Positions 8,586 through 17,303 of a stretch of 64,000 bases of DNA are shown in pieces (within the stretch, counting starts at the first letter, position 1; the number at the start of each line of letters is the position of its first letter). Source of the stretch: JAHJQZ01 sp963675235 (GTDB lineage: Bacteria; Pseudomonadota; Alphaproteobacteria; Rhizobiales; Devosiaceae). The notes under the pieces are model-generated. The model was not told where the DNA came from. It saw only the letters and a program-made list of their open reading frames with translations, and did no database searches. The translations under genes were made by a program, and so were the position numbers. The stretch lies in assembly GCA_963675235.2 (NCBI GenBank), contig CAXXFU010000005.1:248001-312000 (forward strand). The letters are read 5' to 3'.

Positions 8586-9482
8586 TCACCTCCCCGCCGC
8601 GTCGCGACGGCGCTGCTGCCAGGCGGTCAGCAGCACCATCGGGGTGAACACAAGGAACGTGATTGCCAGCATCATGGCCGCGGCAGCCGAGGCATAACCG
8701 AGATTGCCCTTCTGGCTCAGCGCGTTGATGGTGAAATAGGCCGGCACCCAGGTCGATTGCCCCGGCCCGCCATTGGTCATGGCGACGACGATGTCATAGG
8801 CCTTGATGACGCCGAGCGACAAAAGGATGGCACAGGTGATGAAGGTGAACTTCATCATCGGGATGATGATCTCGACATAAAGCCGCCACAGGCTGACGCC
8901 GTCGAGCTTGGCCGCGCTCCAGATCTCGGAATTGACCGCCTTCAGACCGGCCAGCATCAGGGCCATGTAGAAGCCCGAGCTTTGCCAGATCGAGGCGAGG
9001 ATGATGGCGTAGATCGCCGTGTCGCCATTGGACAGCCAGTTGATGTCGACCCATGTCCAGCCGATCGAATGGAAGAAGTTCTCAAGCCCGAGAGTGGGGT
9101 TGAGGATCCAGCGCCAGGCCGCGCCGGTGACGATCAGCGACACGGCGAGCGGGTAGAGGAAGACGGTGCGGAAAAAGGATTCGCCGCGCTTCTCCTTGTC
9201 GATCATCGCGGCGAGGATGAAGCCGAACACGATGGCCAGGGCACTGCCGATGCCGAGAATGATGAGGTTTCTCAGCGAGATGTCCCAGCCATTGTCACGG
9301 AACAGGCGGACGAACTGCCGGTTCCATTCGCTCCAGTCGATCGTGTAGTCGGGCAATCGCCGGCTGCGGGTGAACGACAGATAGATCGTCCAGCCGATGG
9401 AACCGACGAAGGCGACGGCGGTCACAACAAGCGCCGGCGTCAATGCCAGTTGTGGCGCGATCGCGCTCCAGCGCAGCCGCAT
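8586..9482 (-). CDS. CUT1 ABC transporter permease (MalF/UgpA type)
   Basis: 298 residues, six membrane segments, EAA loop in the form EIWSAAKLDGVSLWRLYVEI. This is the first gene of the operon running to 3933 and has a strong ribosome site (GGGGGAG before ATG 9482). Its promoter must lie in the 173-nt gap shared with the divergent aldo/keto reductase gene, where two copies of TATTATCGTT occur. The partner subunits are encoded immediately downstream. The substrate is probably a mono- or disaccharide or a polyol; the sequence does not say which. Confidence 0.9.
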   Translation of the reverse strand: MRLRWSAIAPQLALTPALVVTAVAFVGSIGWTIYLSFTRSRRLPDYTIDWSEWNRQFVRLFRDNGWDISLRNLIILGIGSALAIVFGFILAAMIDKEKRGESFFRTVFLYPLAVSLIVTGAAWRWILNPTLGLENFFHSIGWTWVDINWLSNGDTAIYAIILASIWQSSGFYMALMLAGLKAVNSEIWSAAKLDGVSLWRLYVEIIIPMMKFTFITCAILLSLGVIKAYDIVVAMTNGGPGQSTWVPAYFTINALSQKGNLGYASAAAAMMLAITFLVFTPMVLLTAWQQRRRDAAGR

Positions 9483-9509
9483 GCCTCCCCCTTTCTGACT
9501 AAATGCCAG

Positions 9510-9540
9510 TATTATCGTTCATCGGTCTTGTATTATCGTT
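9510..9540. promoter_or_regulatory. Tandem TATTATCGTT repeats, probable operator pair
   Basis: TATTATCGTT occurs at 9510-9519 and again at 9531-9540, 21 bp apart (two helical turns). A third, partial ATTAT copy follows. They lie between the CUT1 operon (minus) and the aldo/keto reductase (plus). Binding by the LacI-type protein at 10533-11570 is inference. Confidence 0.5.
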
Positions 9541-9655
9541 AATATTATGATCAAATCAGTTTGTCTGTCAATGGGCTTGATGCAGAATATCGACAGGCAA
9601 GCGGCGGCGATGCGTCGCCGGCAGAGCAAAACAGTCAAGATTTCAAGGGGTAAAC

Positions 9656-10465
9656 ATGGTGCGATCCACAGGCATTCCACAGCTCGGACTGGGCACCTTC
9701 GGGCGCACCGGGCCGGACGGACGGGCTGCACTGGATGCCGCAATCGAGATCGGCTACCGGCACCTCGATACGGCACAGGACTACGGCACCGAGGCCAATG
9801 TCGGGGCCGCCGTGCGCCAAAGTGGCATTGCGCGTTCCGAGTTCTTCGTCACGACGAAAGTGGCGACGGGAAATCTTGGCGCCGGCAAACTGATTCCGTC
9901 CATCGAAAAAAGCCTTTCGACAAGCGGCCTGGAGCAGTTCGACCTCGTGCTGATCCACTGGCCTTCGCCCGATGGCGTGCCGCCCTCGATCTATCTGCCC
10001 GAACTGGCCGAGGCGCAGGCACGAGGGTTTTGCCGGCTGATCGGCGTCTCCAATTTCACCATTTCGCTGCTCACCGAGGCGATCGGCATCCTCGGTGCCG
10101 GTGCGCTTGCCACCAACCAGGTCGAGCTGCATCCCTATCTGCAGAACCGCAAGCTCGCCGCGTTCTGCGACAGCAAGGAAATCGCGGTCACCTGCTACCA
10201 GCCGATCGCAAAGAACCGGCTGTCGAGCAATCCGGTGATGGCAAGAATCGCCGCCAATCACGATGCAAGTGCCGCCCAGGTGGCACTCGCATTCGAGATG
10301 TCCAAGGGCTACGTCGTCATTCCCGCCTCGTCGCGCTCCGCCCACCTAAAGGCCAATTTCGCCGCCGCCGAACTGCGCCTGAGCGCGGATGAGATCGCTC
10401 GCATCGAAGTGCTCGACCGCGGCATGCGCTTCGTCGATCCGGTCTGGGGGCCGGATTGGGACTAG
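9656..10465 (+). CDS. Aldo/keto reductase
   Basis: 269 residues, a compact AKR barrel. The catalytic tetrad is visible: Asp38 (RHLDTAQDYG), Tyr43, Lys68 (TTKVATG) and His101 (LIHWPSPDG). The NADPH-binding C-terminal motif (VIPASSRSAHLKAN) is intact. It reduces or oxidises a carbonyl/alcohol pair in the cytoplasm; beside a sugar transporter it probably acts on a sugar or polyol. It is transcribed divergently from the CUT1 operon and followed by the LacI regulator gene after 67 nt. ATG 9656 is preceded by AAGGGG. Confidence 0.88.
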   Translation: MVRSTGIPQLGLGTFGRTGPDGRAALDAAIEIGYRHLDTAQDYGTEANVGAAVRQSGIARSEFFVTTKVATGNLGAGKLIPSIEKSLSTSGLEQFDLVLIHWPSPDGVPPSIYLPELAEAQARGFCRLIGVSNFTISLLTEAIGILGAGALATNQVELHPYLQNRKLAAFCDSKEIAVTCYQPIAKNRLSSNPVMARIAANHDASAAQVALAFEMSKGYVVIPASSRSAHLKANFAAAELRLSADEIARIEVLDRGMRFVDPVWGPDWD

Positions 10466-10532
10466 CTGCGCTCTGCACATCGCGTACCGGACGGCACGCG
10501 AACAACGGACGGACAACAGGACTGGAAAAGGC

Positions 10533-11570
10533 ATGGGCAGGGCAACAGTACGGCTGAAGGATATCGCCGACCGCACCGGCTTTTCGGTCAACACCGTCTC
10601 GCTGGCGCTGCGCGACAGTCCACGCATTCCCGAGCCGACGCGCCTGCTCATCCACGAAGCCGCGGCAGCGCTCAACTACCTGCCCAACCAGATCGCCAAA
10701 TCGCTGGTCAATCGCGAGACCAAGACCATCGGGCTTGTCCTTACCGACATCACCAACCCGACGCTGACGCGTGCCGCCCAGGCCATCGAGCTGATCCTGT
10801 CCCAGCGCGGCTACTCGACGCTGTTCGCCACATCGAACAATGACGTCGACGAGGAGATCAAGGTCCTCGAGATGTTCCGCTCGCGCCAGGTCGACGGCAT
10901 GCTGATCTATCCGAGCAGCCATCGGCAGCTCGACCATATCCGCCGGCTGCGCAAGGCCAATTACCCGGTGGTGCTGCTGGTCGGCGATCCCGATGCCGGG
11001 GTCGATGCCGTCGGCATCGACGAATGGGCCGGCGGCTACCGGGCAACCAGGCACCTGATCGAGCTTGGACACACGCGCATCGCAATCATCGATGCCGCCC
11101 GGGCGCTGGGGAATCTGGAAAAGCGCGAGGGCTATCTCGCGGCGCTCAAGGAGGCAGGCATCGAACCCGATCCCTGTCTGTCCGCCGATCCGCAGGGGCA
11201 TTCTGTGGCGCGTGGCTACGATGCCATGGCGCAATTGATCGCAGCGGGCGGCAAGCCGAGCGCTGTGTTCGCGGCCAATGATTCCCTGGCCATCGGTGCC
11301 GAGCATTGCGCGCTTGCCCACGGTCTCAGGGTGCCCGAGGACATCGCCATCGTCGGCTTCGACAATATCGAATTCGCCGAGCACGCCGCCGTGCCGATCT
11401 CAAGCGTCAATTACGCCATTGAGGAGGTCTCCGCGGAAGCGGTCGACCGTCTACTCGACCTCATTGCCGGAAGCGAGTCCCTGCCCGAGCCGAAAATCGT
11501 CCAGCTGACGCCGGACTTCGTCGTGCGCGCGAGCACTGTCGGTTCGGCGACGAAACCGGAACAGTCCTGA
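10533..11570 (+). CDS. LacI-family transcriptional regulator
   Basis: 345 residues. The N-terminal helix-turn-helix and hinge (RLKDIADRTGFSVNTVSLAL, then ALNYLPNQIAKSL) precede a periplasmic-binding-protein-like effector domain (IGLVLTDITNPTLTRAAQAI, ending SSVNYAIEEVSAEAVDRLLD). It should repress the CUT1 operon and/or the aldo/keto reductase until the cognate sugar is present. ATG 10533 was chosen because the HTH begins right after it; upstream in-frame sequence is the antiphase of the reductase gene. The gene converges on the IlvD/Edd dehydratase gene across a hairpin. Confidence 0.9.
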   Translation: MGRATVRLKDIADRTGFSVNTVSLALRDSPRIPEPTRLLIHEAAAALNYLPNQIAKSLVNRETKTIGLVLTDITNPTLTRAAQAIELILSQRGYSTLFATSNNDVDEEIKVLEMFRSRQVDGMLIYPSSHRQLDHIRRLRKANYPVVLLVGDPDAGVDAVGIDEWAGGYRATRHLIELGHTRIAIIDAARALGNLEKREGYLAALKEAGIEPDPCLSADPQGHSVARGYDAMAQLIAAGGKPSAVFAANDSLAIGAEHCALAHGLRVPEDIAIVGFDNIEFAEHAAVPISSVNYAIEEVSAEAVDRLLDLIAGSESLPEPKIVQLTPDFVVRASTVGSATKPEQS

Positions 11571-11619
11571 ACCGGAATCGACGGCTTACCCTGAGCCTGT
11601 CGGGGGTAAGGCTTCCGGT
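11571..11619. terminator. Long hairpin between convergent LacI and dehydratase genes
   Basis: Outer arms ACCGGAA/TTCCGGT (11571-11577 with 11613-11619) and inner arms CTTACCC/GGGTAAG (11585-11591 with 11604-11610) are exact complements. The hairpin starts directly after the LacI stop codon. There is no clear T-run, but its place at a convergent junction fits a bidirectional transcription stop. Confidence 0.55.
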
Positions 11620-11691
11620 CGACGGCCCCGACATGGCTGGCCACTGGCCCCGGGAGGAAGGGCGGAACCGGTGCTCCGCCCCTGCCCCAAT

Positions 11692-13485
11692 CTAGTGGCT
11701 ATCCCTGGGCAGGCCCTTTTTGCGGGAGATCTGCTGGTAGTTGACGGCGGGCTTGAGGACCATGCCCTGTCCGAGCTGGTCGACAATGCCGCGCTGGATC
11801 TCCTGCCACGGCGTCTGGTGGTCCGGATACTGGTAGCCGCCCGCTGCCTCCAGCGCCGCGCGCCGTTCTGTGAGTTCCTGTTCGGGCACCAGCATGTCCG
11901 CCGTGCCCTTGTTGAGATCGATGCGCACCCGGTCCCCGGTCCTGAGCAGCGCCAGCCCGCCGCCAGCGGCCGCTTCCGGCGAAGCGTTGAGGATCGAGGG
12001 CGACCCCGAGGTGCCCGACTGGCGCCCGTCGCCGACACAGGGCAGCGCATTGACGCCCTCGCGGATCAGATAGGCCGGCGGCCGCATGTTGACCACTTCC
12101 GCCGCTCCCGGATAACCGATCGGACCGGTGCCGCGGATGAACAGGATGGTCTGGTCGGTAATGCCCACCTCCGGATCGTCGATGCGCTTGTGGTAGTCCT
12201 CGGGACCGTCGAACACCACCGCCGGGCCCTCGAAGGCATCCGGATCGTCCGGGTTGGACAAGTAGCGCTTGCGGAACTCATCGGAGATCACCGAGGTCTT
12301 CATCACGGCGCTGTCGAACAGATTGCCGGACAAAACGATGAAGCCCGCCGCCTCGAGGATCGGGTCCTCGATCGGATGGATGACGTCCTTGTCTTTGGTT
12401 TTCTTGTCCTTGCAATTCTCGCCGATCGTCTTGCCGTTGACCGTCGGGGCGGTCTCGATGATCAGGCCCTTCTTCATCATCTCGCCGATGACCGCCGGAA
12501 CGCCGCCGGCGCGGTAGAAGTCCTCGCCGAGATAGTCCCCGGCCGGCTGCAGGTTGACCAGCATCGGGATGTCGTGGCCTTCGGTCTGCCACTCGGTGAT
12601 GTCGAGTTCGACGCCGGCATGGCGGGCAATCGCCCCGATGTGGATCGGCGCGTTCGACGAGCCGCCGATGGCCGAGTTGACCCTGATGGCGTTGATGAAA
12701 CTGTCCTTGGTCAGGATGTCGGAGGGCTTGAGATCCTCGTTGACCATTTCGACGATGCGCCGGCCGGTGCGGTACGAGATCTCCTGGCGGTCGCGGTGCG
12801 GCGCCGGTATCGCCGCCGAGCCGGGCAGCTGCATCCCCAGCGCCTCGGCCAGCGAGTTCATCGTCGTTGCCGTGCCCATGGTGTTGCAATAGCCGGTCGA
12901 GGGCGCCGACGATGCCACCAGCTCGACGAACTTCCTGTTGTCGATCTCGCCGGCCGCCAGCATCTGGCGCGCCTTCCACACGATCGTGCCCGAGCCGGTG
13001 CGCTCGCCCTCGTGCCAGCCGTTGAGCATCGGCCCGACACTGAGGGCAATGGCCGGAATGTCGACAGTCGCTGCCGCCATCAAAAGCGCCGGTGTGGTCT
13101 TGTCGCAGCCGATGGTCAGCACCACGCCGTCGAGCGGATAGCCGTAGAGCACTTCGACCAGACCGAGATAGGCCAGGTTCCGGTCGAGCGACGCCGTCGG
13201 GCGCTTGCCGGTCTCCTGCAGCGGATGGACCGGGAACTCGAAGGGCACCCCGCCCGCTTCCCTGATGCCGTCCCTGATCCTGTCGGCCAGCACCAGGTGA
13301 TGGCGGTTGCACGGCACAAGGTCCGATCCCGTCTGGGCAATGCCGATGATCGGACGGCCCGACTGCAGCTCTTCCTGGCTCAGCCCGTAGTTGAGGTAGC
13401 GCTCGATATAAAGCGCCGTCATGTCGATGTTCGCCGGATTGTCAAACCATGCCTGCGAACGGAGTTTGGTTCTGGTGTCCGTCAT
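11692..13485 (-). CDS. IlvD/Edd-family aldonate dehydratase, D-xylonate dehydratase-like
   Basis: 597 residues, the expected size. The Fe-S cluster cysteines are at 59 (DLVPCNRHH), 127 (TIGCDKTTPA) and 200 (STGYCNTMGTA), nearly the same numbers as in the Caulobacter D-xylonate dehydratase as I recall it (61, 129, 202). EFPVHPLQETGKRPTA and DGRQSGTSGSPSILNASPEA also follow the sugar-acid subgroup rather than IlvD. It dehydrates an aldonate to a 2-keto-3-deoxy acid. Its location downstream of a TRAP importer and gluconokinase suggests D-gluconate, D-xylonate or a related acid. Start ATG 13485 follows GGGGAG. Family firm, substrate inferred. Confidence 0.85.
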   Translation of the reverse strand: MTDTRTKLRSQAWFDNPANIDMTALYIERYLNYGLSQEELQSGRPIIGIAQTGSDLVPCNRHHLVLADRIRDGIREAGGVPFEFPVHPLQETGKRPTASLDRNLAYLGLVEVLYGYPLDGVVLTIGCDKTTPALLMAAATVDIPAIALSVGPMLNGWHEGERTGSGTIVWKARQMLAAGEIDNRKFVELVASSAPSTGYCNTMGTATTMNSLAEALGMQLPGSAAIPAPHRDRQEISYRTGRRIVEMVNEDLKPSDILTKDSFINAIRVNSAIGGSSNAPIHIGAIARHAGVELDITEWQTEGHDIPMLVNLQPAGDYLGEDFYRAGGVPAVIGEMMKKGLIIETAPTVNGKTIGENCKDKKTKDKDVIHPIEDPILEAAGFIVLSGNLFDSAVMKTSVISDEFRKRYLSNPDDPDAFEGPAVVFDGPEDYHKRIDDPEVGITDQTILFIRGTGPIGYPGAAEVVNMRPPAYLIREGVNALPCVGDGRQSGTSGSPSILNASPEAAAGGGLALLRTGDRVRIDLNKGTADMLVPEQELTERRAALEAAGGYQYPDHQTPWQEIQRGIVDQLGQGMVLKPAVNYQQISRKKGLPRDSH

Positions 13486-13590
13486 GAGTGCTCCCCGTGC
13501 GAGTGCGTTGGTGTGGTGCCGACCGGGCCGGCCGACCGCAGCGCCCTGCACTGCGGCAACCGAACAGCGACAGCAAATGAACCGTCCTTG

Positions 13591-14916
13591 TTATCGTCCC
13601 GTAATCCCCGGGAAGGCGATGAGCAGGCCGACGGCGAGCACCTGCAGGCCGATGAAGGGGAACAGCGACTTGAAGATCGTTCCCAGAGAGATGTCCGGCG
13701 GCGCCACGCTCTTGAGATAGAAGGCGGCCGGGCCGAAGGGCGGCGACAGGAACGAGACCTGCATGTTCATGGCAAACAGCACGCCGAACCACACCGGGTC
13801 GTAGCCGAGTTCCCGAACCACCGGCACGAAGACCGGCATGGTCAGAAGCGCGACGCCGACCCAGTCCAGGAACATGCCGAGGACGAACAGGATGGCCATC
13901 ATGATCAGGATGATGACGGTCGGATTGTCAGAGGCGCCTGTCAGCAGCGAGGTTACGAAATCGATGCCGCCCATCAGGTTGAACACGCCGATCAGGGCGC
14001 TGGCGCCGATGCCGATCCAGACGATCATGCCGACCGTGGCAAGTGTCTGCAAGGCCGCCGACCACAGCATCTTGAAGGTGAATTCGCCCCTGACGATTGT
14101 CGAGAGCAATACGCCGGCGACGCCGACTGCCGAGGCCTCGGTCACCGAGGCGATGCCGCCGTAGATCGAGCCGAGGACGAATACCACCACCAGAATCGGC
14201 AGGATGATGCCCTTGAGAAGCTTGAGCTTTTCGCCAAGCGGGCGGGTATCGGGCACCGGGTCGGGCACGATGCTCGGGGTGATATAGGCGCGGGCAAGGA
14301 TGTAGATGACGTAAAAGCTCGCCAGCATCAGGCCGGGCATGAAGGACGAGGTGAACAGGTCGGCGATCGAAACGTCCGCCGTCAGGCCGTAGATGATCAG
14401 AACGATCGAGGGCGGAATCATCGTGCCGAGCGAGCCGCCGGCGCAGATGACGCCGATGGCGAGGTTGCGGTTGTAGCCCATCCGCAGCATCTGCGGCAGG
14501 GCCAAGAGGCCAAGCAGGACGATCTCGCCACCGATGATTCCGCTCATGGCGGCGAGAATGACGGCGACGAAGATGGTCTGCACCGCGACGGCGCCGCGAA
14601 CGCGGCCGCCGATCAGCTTCATGGCGTCGAACAGGTCCTTGGCGATGCCCGATCGGTCGAGCAATGCCGCCATCAGCACGAACATCGGCACCGAGACGAA
14701 GACGAAATTGGAGGTGAACGAGTAGACCCGGCTGGTGATCAGCGGCACCGCCATCGGCCCGAACCAGCCGACGGTGAAGAACAGCGCCACCAGCAGCGTG
14801 ACGAAGGCCAGCGGAATGCCGGTGAGCAACAGCCCGATCAGCATGCCGAACATCAGAACGGTGCCGGCTTCGATGCCCATACTCTTGAGATTGAAGAGGA
14901 AATCGAGCGTGAGCAT
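13591..14916 (-). CDS. TRAP transporter large permease (DctM family)
   Basis: 441 residues with about twelve hydrophobic segments. Typical DctM stretches are present: FVFVSVPMFVLMAALLDRSG, GGEIVLLGLLALPQM, GGSLGTMIPPSIVLIIYG and SFMPGLMLASFYVIYI. It is the sodium-coupled channel of a tripartite importer of organic or sugar acids. ATG 14916 shares a base with the stop of the DctQ gene (TGATG); a GTG one codon upstream is possible. It lies between DctQ and the dehydratase, which it follows in the same operon after a gap of about 105 nt. Confidence 0.92.
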   Translation of the reverse strand: MLTLDFLFNLKSMGIEAGTVLMFGMLIGLLLTGIPLAFVTLLVALFFTVGWFGPMAVPLITSRVYSFTSNFVFVSVPMFVLMAALLDRSGIAKDLFDAMKLIGGRVRGAVAVQTIFVAVILAAMSGIIGGEIVLLGLLALPQMLRMGYNRNLAIGVICAGGSLGTMIPPSIVLIIYGLTADVSIADLFTSSFMPGLMLASFYVIYILARAYITPSIVPDPVPDTRPLGEKLKLLKGIILPILVVVFVLGSIYGGIASVTEASAVGVAGVLLSTIVRGEFTFKMLWSAALQTLATVGMIVWIGIGASALIGVFNLMGGIDFVTSLLTGASDNPTVIILIMMAILFVLGMFLDWVGVALLTMPVFVPVVRELGYDPVWFGVLFAMNMQVSFLSPPFGPAAFYLKSVAPPDISLGTIFKSLFPFIGLQVLAVGLLIAFPGITGR

Positions 14917-15500
14917 CACTTGGCTCCAGACCGGCTGAAAGCGGCGCGCAGATAGTTCACGGCCAGGATGAGAAATTGCAGCGCCATCACGACGAGAACG
15001 GCGAGCAGGAACAGCTTGAGAGTGGCGGGGAACGGCGGATCCCAGGCGCTGCCCGAGGTCTCGAAGTGGATGGACCCGTCAGGCCGGAAGATGGCGCGCG
15101 TGACCATCAGCCAGGATGCCCAGGCGAAGAAGATCGACGCGCCCATGCAGATCAGGGAAATGATCGCGTCGAGCACCTGCCGCGCCCGGCCGTGCACCAG
15201 GTCGTAGAAGATGACCACGCGGATGTGGGTGTTGCGCGCCACGCCGTACAGGCCGCCATAGGTGAAGGCGATGGCGCATAGGAAAATCGTCGTCTCATGC
15301 GCCCAGATCGTCGGTGCGCCGAAGACGTAGCGCAACACGACTTCCTGGATGAGAATCACCATGGACAGGACGATGCCGACGGCAAAGATGATGCCGCCCC
15401 TGTTGATCAGACGGCCGAGAAAGCCGGATTCGGCGATTGCCGTTTCGCGCTTCAGCCCGCCAGGCTCGACGGCGTTGAGAGGATTGGTTTCGTCCTGCAT
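14916..15500 (-). CDS. TRAP transporter small permease (DctQ family)
   Basis: 194 residues with four membrane segments, as normal for DctQ: IFAVGIVLSMVILIQEVVLR, ETTIFLCAIAFTYGGLYGVA, IISLICMGASIFFAWASWLM and LKLFLLAVLVVMALQFLILA. R-x-T-H-I-R-V after the second helix is a conserved DctQ loop. It pairs with DctM in the inner membrane. ATG 15500 is preceded by GGGGGAG. The large subunit gene overlaps its stop codon, so the two are translated together. Confidence 0.9.
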   Translation of the reverse strand: MQDETNPLNAVEPGGLKRETAIAESGFLGRLINRGGIIFAVGIVLSMVILIQEVVLRYVFGAPTIWAHETTIFLCAIAFTYGGLYGVARNTHIRVVIFYDLVHGRARQVLDAIISLICMGASIFFAWASWLMVTRAIFRPDGSIHFETSGSAWDPPFPATLKLFLLAVLVVMALQFLILAVNYLRAAFSRSGAK

Positions 15501-15564
15501 GTGCTCCCCCGGAAGGAATGGGGGTGGCGGCCCCGGGGTCGCCACCCGTCGCAGTTGATGGTGC

Positions 15565-16584
15565 CTACTTCAGCAGGCCGGCGTCCTTGAGATAGGCCGT
15601 CAGGACATCATAGACCTTCTGGGCCTTTTCGGACTTGGCGGCAACCGTCTCCCATTCGCCGGTGGCGATGGCGCGGAACTTGGCGCGTTCCTCGGCCGAC
15701 CAATCGTGAATAGTGATCTTGCCACCGGCCTCGGCTTCAGCCACGGCCTTCAGGTCGGCGGCCGCAAGGGCCTCGACATTGTGCTGGGCAAACGCCTTGA
15801 CCGATTCGGTCAGTGCCGTCTGGATATCGGCCGGCAGGGCGTCCCACTTGTCCTTGTTCATCGAGATTTCGACGAGCGGCATGGAGTGGAAGCCGGGATA
15901 GACCGGGTGCGGCGCGATGTCGTTGAGGCCCTGGGCCTGGTTGGTCGAGAACACCGTGTAGTCGGCGGCGTCGATCACGCCCTTGTCGAGCGCGGTGAAC
16001 ACTTCCGAACCCGGCAGGTTGACCGGGGCAGCGCCGGCAGCGGCGAAGACCTGCTGCACCAGACCTTCCGGTGCACGCATCTTCAGACCCTTGAGATCAT
16101 CGACGCCATCAAGCGGAACCTTGGAGACGAAGGCTTCCAGGCCCGGCGTGGTCGGTCCGATGAAATGCAGGCCATAGGGGCCGACGAGGTCGTTCATCAA
16201 GGCGCCGCCAGGGCCGTCCATGAAATCGAACATCTGCTGCGGCGACGACCAGGCGCCGACCGGGTTGGCGATCAGCGAGAAGGCCGCGTCCTTGCCGGAG
16301 AAATAGGACGTGTCGGTGATGTGACCGTCGAGGATTCCGGCTGCGATGGCGTCCTGCGTTTCCTGGTGCTCGACGACGGAGCCGACCGGCAGCAGGGTGA
16401 TCTTGACCTGGCCATTGGTGCGGGCAGCAACATCCTCGGCCCAGCCCTGCTGCAGGATGAAGTTGGCGTTGCCAGAGGTGTCGCTCGACTGGAACTTGAA
16501 GTCGTAGTCAGCCGCGGACGCGGCACCGACGAGAACGGCAAGAGCCGCTGCCGAGAGTGCAAGTTTCGTGATGATTTCTTTCAT
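15565..16584 (-). CDS. TRAP transporter periplasmic solute-binding protein (DctP family)
   Basis: 339 residues. A signal peptide (1-24, cleavage near ASA-A) leads into a DctP fold: FKFQSSDTSGNANF, GLKMRAPEGLVQQVFAAAGA with the conserved Arg that clamps the substrate carboxylate, and AADYTVFSTNQAQGLNDIAP. It captures an organic acid in the periplasm and hands it to the DctQM pair. Neighbouring gluconokinase and sugar-acid dehydratase genes make an aldonate such as gluconate the best guess. It lies 21 nt after gluconokinase and 64 nt before DctQ. Confidence 0.9.
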   Translation of the reverse strand: MKEIITKLALSAAALAVLVGAASAADYDFKFQSSDTSGNANFILQQGWAEDVAARTNGQVKITLLPVGSVVEHQETQDAIAAGILDGHITDTSYFSGKDAAFSLIANPVGAWSSPQQMFDFMDGPGGALMNDLVGPYGLHFIGPTTPGLEAFVSKVPLDGVDDLKGLKMRAPEGLVQQVFAAAGAAPVNLPGSEVFTALDKGVIDAADYTVFSTNQAQGLNDIAPHPVYPGFHSMPLVEISMNKDKWDALPADIQTALTESVKAFAQHNVEALAAADLKAVAEAEAGGKITIHDWSAEERAKFRAIATGEWETVAAKSEKAQKVYDVLTAYLKDAGLLK

Positions 16585-16605
16585 AGTCTCCTCCTGGTGG
16601 GACCT

Positions 16606-17187
16606 TCACTGCCGAAGCGCCGCGCGGGACCGTCCCGGCGACGCCGATGGTTGCGTGCCGACGTGGGCAGAAACACGCCGGAATTCTTTGCAGCTCGCCG
16701 TGACGATGGTCTCGATATCGGCCGCGACATCGAGGTGGATGCCCTTGTCGGGCTCCCCTCTCGGCGGCTCGAGATCGGCGAACTGGCTGTCGAGCAGGGA
16801 TGGCGGCATGAAATGGCCGGCTCGGCGCTCGATGCGCGGCCGGATCGTTTCCTTGTCGCCGTCAAGAAACACGACGAACATCTCGCCGAGATCGTGGCGC
16901 AGGCGCGCCCGGTAGCTGGCCTTGAGAGCCGAGCAGGCAATGGCCACCGGACCGGTCGCGGTGCGGGCCAGCGCATTGGCGCTTTCGGCCACATTACCAA
17001 GCCAGTCCGAACGCATGTCATCTGTCAAGGGAACACCCGCCTGCATCGCAGCAATGTTTTGCGGAGGATGAAGTGTGTCGGCGTCAAGAAACTCGCCGGA
17101 AAATGCTTCGGCAATGGCCGACGCAATAGTGGTCTTTCCAGCACCACTTACGCCCATGACCAGGATGAAGCCCTTCTGGCTCGACAC
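16606..17187 (-). CDS. gntK: Gluconokinase
   Basis: 193 residues. It phosphorylates D-gluconate to 6-phosphogluconate with ATP, feeding the Entner-Doudoroff and pentose phosphate routes. Visible: P-loop GVSGAGKT at residues 12-19, the substrate-binding FLDADTLHPPQN, CSALKASYRARLR and GHFMPPSLLDSQFADLE, all diagnostic of GntK. The C-terminus runs about 15 residues past the usual end. It is the first gene of the gluconate operon and divergent from the GntR-like repressor, whose likely operator is at 17233-17246. Confidence 0.92.
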   Translation of the reverse strand: MSSQKGFILVMGVSGAGKTTIASAIAEAFSGEFLDADTLHPPQNIAAMQAGVPLTDDMRSDWLGNVAESANALARTATGPVAIACSALKASYRARLRHDLGEMFVVFLDGDKETIRPRIERRAGHFMPPSLLDSQFADLEPPRGEPDKGIHLDVAADIETIVTASCKEFRRVSAHVGTQPSASPGRSRAALRQ

Positions 17188-17232
17188 GCTTTCCTCCCCT
17201 CGGGTCGCCTCGCCCGATGGCTCGAGTCCTAA

Positions 17233-17246
17233 TGAGAGCGCTTACA
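17233..17246. promoter_or_regulatory. GntR-type operator candidate upstream of gntK
   Basis: TGAGAGCGCTTACA has the central GCGC typical of LacI-family sites. Its reverse complement shares the 12-mer AATGTAAGCGCT (extended by two flanking bases) with a second copy at 17353-17364 inside the 5' end of the repressor gene. The site lies between the divergent gntK and repressor genes. Confidence 0.6.
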
Positions 17247-17303
17247 TTTGTCAATCTCAATGAATGGTGCTATGAGATACATGGATGCGGATGAGGCAAA
17301 TAA

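Noticed and set aside
11671..14955. Very long open frame (over 1000 codons) on the plus strand opposite the dehydratase and TRAP genes
   Set aside because: It is exactly antisense to genes with clear family motifs, is dominated by Arg, Gly, Asp and His as GC-rich shadows are, has no recognisable domain and no ribosome site.
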